A stretch of 64,000 nucleotides of DNA from JADLHS01 sp044225555 (GTDB taxonomy: Bacteria > Verrucomicrobiota > Verrucomicrobiia > Limisphaerales > JADLHS01). The notes under the pieces are model-generated. The model was not told where the DNA came from and ran no database searches. It worked only from the letters and a program-made list of their open reading frames with translations. Of the stretch, positions 1 to 7,661 are shown in pieces; the first letter of the stretch is position 1, and each line of letters opens with the position of its first letter. Position numbers and translations under genes: made by a program. The stretch is taken from assembly GCA_044225555.1 (NCBI GenBank), contig JBGAIM010000008.1, positions 253,634 through 317,633 on the forward strand, written 5' to 3'.

Positions 1-298
1 GCGCGGCCAGGGCCGCCGAAGAACCCGCGTGGGTAAGGGAACTGATGACGATCACCGGCATGGGCCGGTGCTGCTGGAGAATTTTCAGGAAGGTGATGCC
101 ATCCATGCGTGGCATTTCGATGTCCAGCGTCAACACATCCGGGTTGAGTTCCTTGATCTTGTCGCGCGCCACGTACGGATCCGGCGCCACGCCCACCACT
201 TGGATCTGCGGATCCTTGGCCAGCGCGTCGGTGATCATCCGGCGGACCACCGCGGAATCATCCACGACGAGCACCTTAATTTTTTTGAGCGGATTCAT
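1..298 (-). CDS. cheB: CheB receiver domain (chemoreceptor methylesterase, 3' part beyond window)
   Basis: The ATG is at 296-298 and the frame runs off the left edge, so only about 99 residues of the N-terminus are present. They form a response-regulator receiver domain: acidic pair D13-D14 in VLVVDDSAVVRRM, phospho-acceptor D59 in DVLTLDIEMPRMDG, and VIVISSLT with the switch Ser/Thr. The sequence style, and the PRMDGITFL stretch after the acceptor, are typical of CheB, whose C-terminal methylesterase/glutamine deamidase domain would lie outside the window. CheB removes methyl groups from chemoreceptors when phosphorylated by CheA. It is the last visible gene of a che operon with cheD and cheR just upstream. 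A stand-alone CheY is possible from the visible part alone, but less likely in this context. Confidence 0.85.
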   Translation of the reverse strand, partial: MNPLKKIKVLVVDDSAVVRRMITDALAKDPQIQVVGVAPDPYVARDKIKELNPDVLTLDIEMPRMDGITFLKILQQHRPMPVIVISSLTHAGSSAALAA

Positions 299-304
299 CT
301 GATT

Positions 305-1207
305 TTAGAAGGCGCACTCGGCGACGTCGCCCACGCGCCCGCCCGGCTTCCTGGCCGTGGCGATTTTTTCCTGCCGGGCTACCGTCTCTTCGCAATCCAA
401 GGCGGCCAAGGTAAGCAATTCGAGTTGCGTGCCGGAGAGTTGCAAGGTGGTTAGCGCTGCTTCATGCCGTACCACGGCGAAACTTTCCCAGCCGGGGGAA
501 GCGCCGGTTTGATGGGCGATGGCATCGGCCACATGCACGACGGCGGATAAATGCCCGGCGCCCTCCAGCTGCGGGTGGTGGTGAAAGGCCACGGCCTCAA
601 CGATGATTTCAGGGATGCGCCACTGGCGCAACAGGGACGCGCCGATCTCGGCATGATCGCAGCCAATGACGGTTTTCTCTGCCTCCAGCAGGGAAGCTTC
701 TCGTCTTTCGACCAGCCGGTGGATCTTCTGGCGGGAGTCCGCGTTGAGCGTCTGGCCGATGACGACCTTGCCGATGTCGTGCAACAACCCAGCGGTGTAG
801 GCGATCGAGGTATCCGCGCCGAGGGTTCTGGAAAGCGCCAGGGCGCGCGGTGTCAGGAGGGCAGTGACCAGGGAGTGTCGCCAGAGTGCGCCCGTGTCCA
901 TGTCGTAACCCGGCAGTTCGTTGCCGATCGGGCCGCCGAAGCTGAGGGCCATGACTAGGCGGTGGATTTCGCCGTACCCGAGGTACAGCACGCCCTGCTC
1001 CAGCGAAGCCACCGGTTGCGCCAGGCCGTAACTGGCCGAGTTGCAGAGGGCCAGCAGCTTGGCGCTTAACACGACGTCGCGACTGACGGTGGAGATGACC
1101 TCGTCGTAGTCCGCGTTGGTGTCGTTGAGCAGGTTGAGCAGCCGTACCACGGTGGGAGAGGGTGCGTGCAAATTAGGGGTCTTACCGATCAGGGTTTCGG
1201 CGTTCAT
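305..1207 (-). CDS. HDOD domain protein
   Basis: This 300-residue protein is one HDOD domain (a variant HD hydrolase fold) over roughly residues 10-270. Visible hallmarks are SAKLLALCNSASYGL, SLEQGVLYLGYGEI and GLLHDIGKVVIGQ, followed by HAEIGASLLRQW. HDOD proteins are signalling or scaffold proteins often found in chemotaxis, motility and cyclic-di-GMP circuits. Most lack demonstrated catalysis, so the activity cannot be read from sequence. Its ATG overlaps the cheD stop codon (ATGA), so translation is probably coupled to cheD. It sits between cheD and cheB, which suggests a role in receptor adaptation or motility control; that role is inferred from position only. Confidence 0.85.
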   Translation of the reverse strand: MNAETLIGKTPNLHAPSPTVVRLLNLLNDTNADYDEVISTVSRDVVLSAKLLALCNSASYGLAQPVASLEQGVLYLGYGEIHRLVMALSFGGPIGNELPGYDMDTGALWRHSLVTALLTPRALALSRTLGADTSIAYTAGLLHDIGKVVIGQTLNADSRQKIHRLVERREASLLEAEKTVIGCDHAEIGASLLRQWRIPEIIVEAVAFHHHPQLEGAGHLSAVVHVADAIAHQTGASPGWESFAVVRHEAALTTLQLSGTQLELLTLAALDCEETVARQEKIATARKPGGRVGDVAECAF

Positions 1208-1737
1208 AGGCTGAGGGCCTTTCTGCCCGGCATGTCGAGCGTGACCGAGCCGGTTGTCAGATCCAACCGCATTGTTCTGCTTTCATGACCCCCGGTGGCG
1301 CTGGCTTTCAAGGTCACCCCATTACGAGCCAGCATCGTCACGACCGCCTCGATGTTGCGGTTGCCGATATTGAAAACCTTGTTCTGATCCAGGAACTCCG
1401 CGCCGCCCGCCATTTTTATGACCACTCGCTGTTTCCAGCCGCCGAGCGCGTAAACCGCATGAAACATGGCAGGTAGGCCCGTGTCCACAAACATGTTTGG
1501 GCGGCTGGCGGCGCGTTCGGCGTTGATGGTGGAATCAGGCAACATGGCGTGGAGCATTCCGCCGACCCGGGCGACCGGATCGTAAATGGTGACGCCGACG
1601 CACGAACCGAGCGAGTACGTTACCAGTTGCGCCGAGGCGTCGTTGCTGGCCAGCATGTCGCCCATGCCCACGATCAAATTCTTCTTCGGGGCGGGAATCA
1701 CCCATCGGGGCGGAGCGGCGGTGAGGCTGTTTGACAT
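1204..1737 (-). CDS. cheD: CheD, chemoreceptor glutamine deamidase
   Basis: This 177-residue protein has the CheD fold and size. It shows the catalytic cysteine in YSLGSCVGVTIYD and the histidine in VGGMLHAMLPDS, and a later VVIKMAGGAEF stretch typical of the family. CheD deamidates specific glutamines in chemoreceptor signalling helices to glutamate, which matures the receptors for methylation by CheR, and in some species it binds CheC. No CheC is visible here. The gene lies between cheR and the HDOD gene and overlaps the latter by 4 nt, as expected for an adaptation operon that also contains cheR and cheB. Confidence 0.93.
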   Translation of the reverse strand: MSNSLTAAPPRWVIPAPKKNLIVGMGDMLASNDASAQLVTYSLGSCVGVTIYDPVARVGGMLHAMLPDSTINAERAASRPNMFVDTGLPAMFHAVYALGGWKQRVVIKMAGGAEFLDQNKVFNIGNRNIEAVVTMLARNGVTLKASATGGHESRTMRLDLTTGSVTLDMPGRKALSL

Positions 1738-1756
1738 GCGTTTCGTTCAATCGGCT

Positions 1757-2599
1757 TTAACTTTTCCGGTAAACCCCGGGTTTGACCGTTCTCAGTGAGT
1801 GCTTCACCCCCAGCAAACTTTCGGAATGACCCACGATGAAATAACCACCGGGGGAGAGGTGGTCCGTTAATTTGGTGACGAGTTGCTGCTGGGTCGCCGC
1901 GTCAAAATAGATCATGACGTTGCGACAGAAGATGACGTGTTGACCCGGGGCGACCGGATACTGGGCCTGCAGCAGATTCAACCGGTGAAAAGTCACCGAC
2001 TGCCGGAGCGCATCTTTGATCCGGTAGAACCCGGCGTTGGCCCCCGTGCCTTTCTGGAAATATCTCGGCAACAAATCCGGCTGGGGCACTTTCACCCGTT
2101 CGGCGGGATAAATCCCTTTCCGCGCATGCTCGAGCACGCGGGACGAAATGTCCGACGCCTCGATCTGCCACGGGTAGGTGCCGTGTTTGCGCCCGTATTC
2201 TGCCAGGACAATCGCCACGGTGTAAGGCTCTTCACCGGACGAACACGCCGCGCTCCAGAACCGGAACGGCTCATGGCGCTTGATCAGTTCCGGCACGAAT
2301 TCCGCCAGGATGTGATCACGCAGGTAATCCAGATGCTGACTTTCCCGAAAGAAGTGGGTGTGGTTGGTGGAAATCAAATCCACCAGGGGCCCCAATTCCT
2401 GCGCGCCTTGGGTGGATTCAAGGAACTCACAATACGCCTCGAAGGAATCCAGCCCGAGCTGGCGCAGTCGCTTGCCCAAGCGGCCCGCGACCAGCGCCTG
2501 CTTGTCACTGCCGAGGCGGATGCGGCTGTGCGCATAGACCTGCTCGGCGATGAACTCATACGCCTCGGGCGAGATGGTGTTGTGCAGGAGCGTTGACAT
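1757..2599 (-). CDS. cheR: CheR, chemoreceptor methyltransferase
   Basis: About 280 residues starting at MSTLLHNT. The frame is open further upstream to 2926, but that part lies inside the preceding chemoreceptor gene and is basic and low-complexity, so I chose the ATG at 2597-2599, eight bases after the receptor stop. The protein has the CheR N-terminal helical domain and the SAM-binding domain with FWSAACSSGEEPYTVAIVLAEY and VIFCRNVMIYFD. CheR transfers methyl groups from S-adenosylmethionine to receptor glutamates. The three receptors next door all end in a short F-x-x-F tail that could dock its beta-subdomain. Confidence 0.95.
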   Translation of the reverse strand: MSTLLHNTISPEAYEFIAEQVYAHSRIRLGSDKQALVAGRLGKRLRQLGLDSFEAYCEFLESTQGAQELGPLVDLISTNHTHFFRESQHLDYLRDHILAEFVPELIKRHEPFRFWSAACSSGEEPYTVAIVLAEYGRKHGTYPWQIEASDISSRVLEHARKGIYPAERVKVPQPDLLPRYFQKGTGANAGFYRIKDALRQSVTFHRLNLLQAQYPVAPGQHVIFCRNVMIYFDAATQQQLVTKLTDHLSPGGYFIVGHSESLLGVKHSLRTVKPGVYRKS

Positions 2600-2606
2600 C
2601 GTGGGC

Positions 2607-4463
2607 TTAGAAATCCTTGAATTCGCCAGCGCCTTGGCCCACCGGCTCCGGCATCGGGATGTCGCGATCCTTCGGCACATTGCGGAATCCGGGGGCCGCC
2701 GGAAGAGCCGGGTGCCCGGGGTTGGGCTTGACCGAAGGGCGCGGCGAGCGGGGCCGTTGCGGTGGAATGGCGGTCGGGGCCGCCGGACGCAGGGCGGGTG
2801 CATCGGCCGCCCCGGTGGGGTGGCCGGACACCAGCGCCTCGAGCTGCTGCACGACCTCTTCCTGCGATTCGACCTGGGCGTGGAGTTCTTCTGCGGCGCT
2901 GGCATTTTCCTCCGCGGTGGCCGCATTGGACTGGGTCAACTTGTCCATCTGGCCAACGGCGGCATTCACTTCCGTCACGCCCTGGCTCTGCTCCTTGTTG
3001 GCCGAGGCGATCTGGACAATCACTTCGTCGAGCGATTTGATCTGCGTAACGATCCCGTCAAAGACTTGTTCAATCGTCCGCGCCGTGGCTTCGACCTCCG
3101 TCAGGCTGTGGACGACTTTCGTGCTGGCCACGCCCCCCATCTCGCTGCGTTTGACGGCCATCTCGATCTTGGCGGAGCTGTCCCGCGCGGCTTGGGCGCT
3201 GCGCTGAGCGAGCGATCGTACTTCATCTGCAACCACGGCAAAACCCGCCCCGGCTTCACCCGCGCGGGCGGCCTCGACGGCGGCGTTGAGGGCCAGCAGG
3301 TTCGTCTGGAAGGCGATCTCGTCAATGGTCTTGATGATTTTGGAAATCTCCTGGCTGGACGATTGCATCTCGCCCACCGCGGCTTGCATCTCGCTCACGG
3401 CCGCTTTAATGGCGGTCAGTGTGCGACTCATTTCGGCCAGTTGATTGAGACCGGCGGCGGCCGATTCCCGGGTCTGGCTGCCGAGGGCGGTGCCTTGAGC
3501 CGCGCTTTCGGCGTTCCGCCGGGTCATGCTGGCGATCTCCTCCAAGGAGGCGCTGGTTTCCTCCAGGGACGCTGCCTGGGCGCTGGCCCGATCGGCGAGT
3601 GACTGGCTGGCGGTGGAAATTTGTTTGACTGCGGCGCTCGTCTGGTGCGCGCCCTCACTCAAGTGGGTAATGACCGCCAGGATCGGCTTCACCAACAGGG
3701 ATTGGTTCAGGAGATGGAACACCGTCAATACAATGAGGAGAATGATTCCGCCCACCATCGCCATGGACTTCACGGTGGCGCGTACGACCGGGTCGCCGGT
3801 CATCTGGGTTTTCAGGACGAAGGCCCCTTTTAGTTCGCCCAGTTTGGCGTTCTCCATGGGGAATCCGAGAACGTCCTTCCCGTCCCGAGTCGGACTGCTG
3901 GCCGGGTCGCCGTGGCACGACAGGCAACTGCGATTCAAATACACCGGCCGCGCCAGGACCAGTTCACCCGTCTGCTTGTTCGCAGAGAAGAACTCGGTCT
4001 GACCACTCTCGAATGCCTTGAACGCGGCGGCGAAATCCGCGCTGTTGTTGTTCTTCGGATTCCGCGCGGAGACTCCCGGGCGCGACGGAGTGAAGAACTC
4101 ATACCCTTCCTTCTTGGCCGCGTCCGCCACCGAGAGCCAGGCTGCCACTACTGGGATGGTGCGATAAAGGTCGGTCTGGTGATAGGCTTCCAACAGTGGT
4201 TTTCCACCGGTCTGTTGCTTGGCCAGACTGACGAGGTGTTCGGAATCAAAGGCCGACGCCCGATGCATGGCATCCATGTTTTCAATCATGACCTCGGACT
4301 GCGCCAGCAGACTGCTCATGTTGTGGCGGAACTCCTGCACACGGTTCTTGGCAGCGAGGTAGTTGACCGTGATGATTGCTCCCAGAGTCGCGGCGATCAC
4401 CGCCAGCGCGACACCACCCAGTATTCTGTGCCCGATACCCAGTTTGTTTATCATGCCTTTCAT
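2607..4463 (-). CDS. Chemoreceptor with a Tll0287-like c-type haem sensor domain
   Basis: A 618-residue methyl-accepting chemotaxis protein. TM1 is about residues 12-35. The periplasmic part (about 40-230) resembles the DUF3365/Tll0287-like domain and contains CLSCH at residues 180-184, a canonical covalent haem-c motif, within the sequence ARPVYLNRSCLSCHGDP. TM2 is about 232-253. The cytoplasmic signalling hairpin tip reads EIAFQTNLLALNAAVEAARA. The C-terminus is proline-rich and ends EFKDF, matching the tail style of the two other receptors here. The receptor probably senses redox state, oxygen, NO or a similar haem ligand. The haem motif is seen directly; the ligand is inference. It is directly upstream of cheR. 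Confidence 0.9.
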   Translation of the reverse strand: MKGMINKLGIGHRILGGVALAVIAATLGAIITVNYLAAKNRVQEFRHNMSSLLAQSEVMIENMDAMHRASAFDSEHLVSLAKQQTGGKPLLEAYHQTDLYRTIPVVAAWLSVADAAKKEGYEFFTPSRPGVSARNPKNNNSADFAAAFKAFESGQTEFFSANKQTGELVLARPVYLNRSCLSCHGDPASSPTRDGKDVLGFPMENAKLGELKGAFVLKTQMTGDPVVRATVKSMAMVGGIILLIVLTVFHLLNQSLLVKPILAVITHLSEGAHQTSAAVKQISTASQSLADRASAQAASLEETSASLEEIASMTRRNAESAAQGTALGSQTRESAAAGLNQLAEMSRTLTAIKAAVSEMQAAVGEMQSSSQEISKIIKTIDEIAFQTNLLALNAAVEAARAGEAGAGFAVVADEVRSLAQRSAQAARDSSAKIEMAVKRSEMGGVASTKVVHSLTEVEATARTIEQVFDGIVTQIKSLDEVIVQIASANKEQSQGVTEVNAAVGQMDKLTQSNAATAEENASAAEELHAQVESQEEVVQQLEALVSGHPTGAADAPALRPAAPTAIPPQRPRSPRPSVKPNPGHPALPAAPGFRNVPKDRDIPMPEPVGQGAGEFKDF

Positions 4464-4520
4464 CGCTGCATTCGTTGTTTGTGTGTTTTCGGTTCTGATT
4501 GTGATTAACCATTTGCTGAT

Positions 4521-6242
4521 CTAAAAGTTCTTGAATCCGCCGTGCCCATTGCCAACGGGCTCGGGCAGCGGGATATCAAGATTGGGCGGCAGGTTGCGAA
4601 ATCCCGGCGCGGCCGGTACTTCCGGAAGTTTTGTTTTTGACTTCAACGGTTTGGGTGGCTTGGCAACCGTTGTTCGCGCGACCGGTATCCTAGGAGTCAC
4701 GGCTGCCGCCGCCGAAGGTCCGGCGGCGTTGCCACCGGAGACGACGGACTGAAGTTGGTGGACGATGTCCTGCAACGTCCCGACCTGGGCATTCAGTTCT
4801 TCGGCCGCGCTGGCGTTTTCCTCGGCGTGAGCCGCGTTGGATTGGGTGACTTTATCCATCTGGCTCACCGCCATGTTCACCTCGTTGATCCCCTGGTTCT
4901 GTTCCTTGCTCGCCGCCGAAATTTCCCCGACGATTTCATCGAGCGACTTGATCTGGGTGACGATGCCGTTGAATACCTGTTCGATGTTGCGGGCGCTACC
5001 TTCAATCTCGCCGAGACTCTGGACCACCTTTTTGCTGGCCGTGCCGCCGAGCGCGCTGCGTTTGACGGCGGCATCGATTTTCTCTGAAGTGTCCTTGGCC
5101 GCCTGCGCGCTGCGCTGGGCAAGGGAGCGGACTTCATCCGCCACCACGGCGAACCCGGCGCCCGCCTCGCCCGCCCGCGCAGCTTCGACGGCGGCGTTGA
5201 GCGCAAGCAGGTTGGTTTGGAAGGCAATTTCATCAATCGTCTTGATGATCTTGGCAATCTCCTGGCTGGAGGATTGCATTTCGCTTACGGCGGATTCCAT
5301 TTCACCCACCGCGCCTTGGACTGTGGTCAGCGTGCGGCCCATTTCTGAGATGCGATCCAGACCGGCGGCGGCGGAGTCGCGGGCCTGCTGGCTCAACGAC
5401 TTGCTGTTGCTGGCATTTTCGGCGTTGCGCTTGGTCATGGCGGAGATTTCTTCCAGTGAGGCGCTGGTTTCTTCCAGTGAGGCGGCTTGCTCGCTGGCGC
5501 CTTCCGCCAGCGACTGGCTGGAGGAGGAAACTTCATGCGCGGCGGCCGCTGTTTGGGTCGCGCCGCTGGCGAGCCGTTCCGATACGGCGCCCAACACCTG
5601 AGTAACGGAGCGGATGACGGTCCAGCCAAACCCGCCACCCAAAAGCGTGCCCAGAAGCAATGCTCCAATGGAGAGCCAAAGCACGGCTTCAAAACGCGCA
5701 TGAGACGCCGTGTATTCCTCCTTGGCCACGCGGAGTTGGAGCTCCACCAGTTCAGTGATCTTGCCACTGATGGGATCAATATGCTGATACAAGGGGCCGT
5801 CAAAATCCCCGAGCATTCCTTGCAAGCTGCCGGACTTGCCGGCCAGATGCTGGCAAAGCTTTTCTGCGGCGGCGTTTGCGGGAACGAACAACGCATTGGC
5901 TTCCTGGGCCAGTTTTTCCTCCTCGGGAGTCAGCTTGGTGGCCAGGTAATCTTTCCAATGCGCCTCAATACTTGCGCGGGCGGCGGTGACACTCTTGAGC
6001 GTTTCCTCGGCGGTGAAGATGCCGGCGTTGGCCTTGTTGGCCGCGTCAATGATGTCGACGGCATATTTGTCCGCGATGAGCTTGAGTTGTTCGAGCGGAA
6101 GCACGCGGTCATTATAGACGGTTTCCAATCCGGCGTTGGTCCTGCGAATACCGACGATACCGATGGTTCCCACTGCGATGGCCACGGCAATCAGGAGACC
6201 GCCGACGAGGTGGAGTTTGGTGCTTAGTTTCATGGTTTTCAT
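4521..6242 (-). CDS. Chemoreceptor with four-helix-bundle ligand domain
   Basis: A 573-residue methyl-accepting chemotaxis protein. It has TM1 at about residues 9-30, a helical periplasmic domain of about 155 residues of the 4HB_MCP/Tar type (NDRVLPLEQLKLIADKYAVD, then the ANKANAG stretch), TM2 at about 188-210, then the signalling domain with the conserved tip EIAFQTNLLALNAAVEAARA. The tail is a proline/lysine-rich linker followed by APGFRNLPPN, DIPLPEPVG and a terminal GFKNF. No ligand can be inferred. The gene sits between the haem receptor and the porin gene, all on one strand with short gaps, so it is probably co-transcribed. Confidence 0.92.
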   Translation of the reverse strand: MKTMKLSTKLHLVGGLLIAVAIAVGTIGIVGIRRTNAGLETVYNDRVLPLEQLKLIADKYAVDIIDAANKANAGIFTAEETLKSVTAARASIEAHWKDYLATKLTPEEEKLAQEANALFVPANAAAEKLCQHLAGKSGSLQGMLGDFDGPLYQHIDPISGKITELVELQLRVAKEEYTASHARFEAVLWLSIGALLLGTLLGGGFGWTVIRSVTQVLGAVSERLASGATQTAAAAHEVSSSSQSLAEGASEQAASLEETSASLEEISAMTKRNAENASNSKSLSQQARDSAAAGLDRISEMGRTLTTVQGAVGEMESAVSEMQSSSQEIAKIIKTIDEIAFQTNLLALNAAVEAARAGEAGAGFAVVADEVRSLAQRSAQAAKDTSEKIDAAVKRSALGGTASKKVVQSLGEIEGSARNIEQVFNGIVTQIKSLDEIVGEISAASKEQNQGINEVNMAVSQMDKVTQSNAAHAEENASAAEELNAQVGTLQDIVHQLQSVVSGGNAAGPSAAAAVTPRIPVARTTVAKPPKPLKSKTKLPEVPAAPGFRNLPPNLDIPLPEPVGNGHGGFKNF

Positions 6243-6277
6243 GGGGAGGGGTGCGGGTACATTTTTGTGAGTGACAT

Positions 6278-7654
6278 CTAGAAATCGAAAGCGCTGCGCA
6301 AGGCGAGCACGAGCGCGTTGTCAATGGCTTCGGAGCCGCCGGGGTGAACGATGTATTGCAGGCTGGGCTGAAGTATCCAGCCGGCCCGCACCTGACATTG
6401 GTAACCAAGTTCGATCGCAATTTCGTGGTCGGGCAGCGGATTGCTCGTCCCGTCAAAGCTGTTGGCATCACTGCCCAGTTGCCGGAAATCGCGGCTCATC
6501 TGACCGTACGCAACCCCCAATCCGCAGACATCCTCAGCTCGACCCGGCAAGAGTCCGGCGTAAGTGACCCCAAGCTCCACATAAAATTCCAGGACGTTTC
6601 GATCCGGCGGAGCGTACCCGAACCGGGAGAACAATCCCAAACCCTCTGCTGTCTCCTCGTCGCTGTCCGGCTTATTCCAGAGCGTCTGCTCCACGGCCAC
6701 GTAAAGCCCCCAGTTGCCGTTGAGTGGTTTAGGTATTCCGGAAGAGAGCGGATCCGCGAGCGACAACCCGGTGTCGTCGAGGCGCACATTGTCGAACGTG
6801 TCCGTGTGATACCAGCCCCCGAATTTGACGAGCCCGGATTTGGTCCCGGAATTTGGTTGTTGCCCCCAGGCCCAGCCCGCTTCCGCAAGCATCAGCGCAC
6901 CCTCGTCGAACGTGAATTCTATTCCGTTCGGATTGGTTTCATTGCCCAAGTCGTCCGGCGGATTCCCGTCGCCGTCGAAGACTGCTGCTTGCACGTAGGC
7001 ATTCTCCCGGGGATGCCAGGCTAGGCGTGCGCCCAGTGCGCCTTGGGGATAAACCGGCGCCGCCACGTTCAGCCCGGCAATGGGAAACCACCCAAACGCA
7101 CTGTTGCCGAACAACGCGCCGCGTTCGGTGAAGGCGAATTCCTGGTCGGCCGCCAGTTGACCGACTCGCAGGGAGAGCGTGTCGCTCGCGAAGTTTTGTT
7201 CGAACCACAACTCAAACAGGCGCGGTTCATCCGTCGCGTCAATGTTGCTCAAGACAAACAAGTCGCCGACGTAATTTTCAGTCAGGCTGCGACCTTGCGG
7301 ATAGAGCATCGCCCCGTGCAGGGCGCCGCCCGGCCATCCGGCCAGCTTGTCGAGATTGGCATCCACCATCGCAATCAGGAGGCCGTTGTAAACCGTGCCG
7401 CGTTTCCTGCCGCCGCTGACGTTGCCGGCGACCTCAGCAATGTATTGAACGCTGAAATCAAACCCTCGTTCGCTCCAGGCCCGGCGAAATCCCCACTCAC
7501 CCAGCAGGTGTTCCTCGCCTGCAGCCGCATCCGCCGCTGTCTCCGCTGGATTTGAAATCGTTCCGTCCGTCGGCCCAAATTCGTGCGTCGGATTCAACAG
7601 CAGCGCCAGCGAGCCGATCGCGGGCGCTGCATTGGTTAGCAATTCAATCGGCAT
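6278..7654 (-). CDS. OprB-type carbohydrate-selective porin
   Basis: This 458-residue protein matches outer-membrane carbohydrate porins of the OprB family in length and style. Visible family features are EWGFRRAWSERGFDFSVQY near the N-terminus, GTVYNGLL, ENYVGDLFVLSNID, alternating amphipathic beta segments, and a last strand ALVLALRSAFDF ending in the terminal phenylalanine used for BAM insertion. It would let sugars cross the outer membrane. The N-terminus (MPIELLTNAAPAIGSLALLL) is an atypical signal peptide without a clear basic region, so export or the start codon is uncertain. It lies between two chemoreceptor genes only 8 bases after one stop, which suggests joint expression of uptake and sensing; that link is inference. 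Confidence 0.8.
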   Translation of the reverse strand: MPIELLTNAAPAIGSLALLLNPTHEFGPTDGTISNPAETAADAAAGEEHLLGEWGFRRAWSERGFDFSVQYIAEVAGNVSGGRKRGTVYNGLLIAMVDANLDKLAGWPGGALHGAMLYPQGRSLTENYVGDLFVLSNIDATDEPRLFELWFEQNFASDTLSLRVGQLAADQEFAFTERGALFGNSAFGWFPIAGLNVAAPVYPQGALGARLAWHPRENAYVQAAVFDGDGNPPDDLGNETNPNGIEFTFDEGALMLAEAGWAWGQQPNSGTKSGLVKFGGWYHTDTFDNVRLDDTGLSLADPLSSGIPKPLNGNWGLYVAVEQTLWNKPDSDEETAEGLGLFSRFGYAPPDRNVLEFYVELGVTYAGLLPGRAEDVCGLGVAYGQMSRDFRQLGSDANSFDGTSNPLPDHEIAIELGYQCQVRAGWILQPSLQYIVHPGGSEAIDNALVLALRSAFDF

Positions 7655-7661
7655 GTTCGGC

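Noticed and set aside
2600..2926. N-terminal extension of the CheR frame to 389 residues
   Set aside because: It lies within the chemoreceptor tail in another frame and is Arg/Pro-rich. MSTLLHNT gives the normal CheR length.
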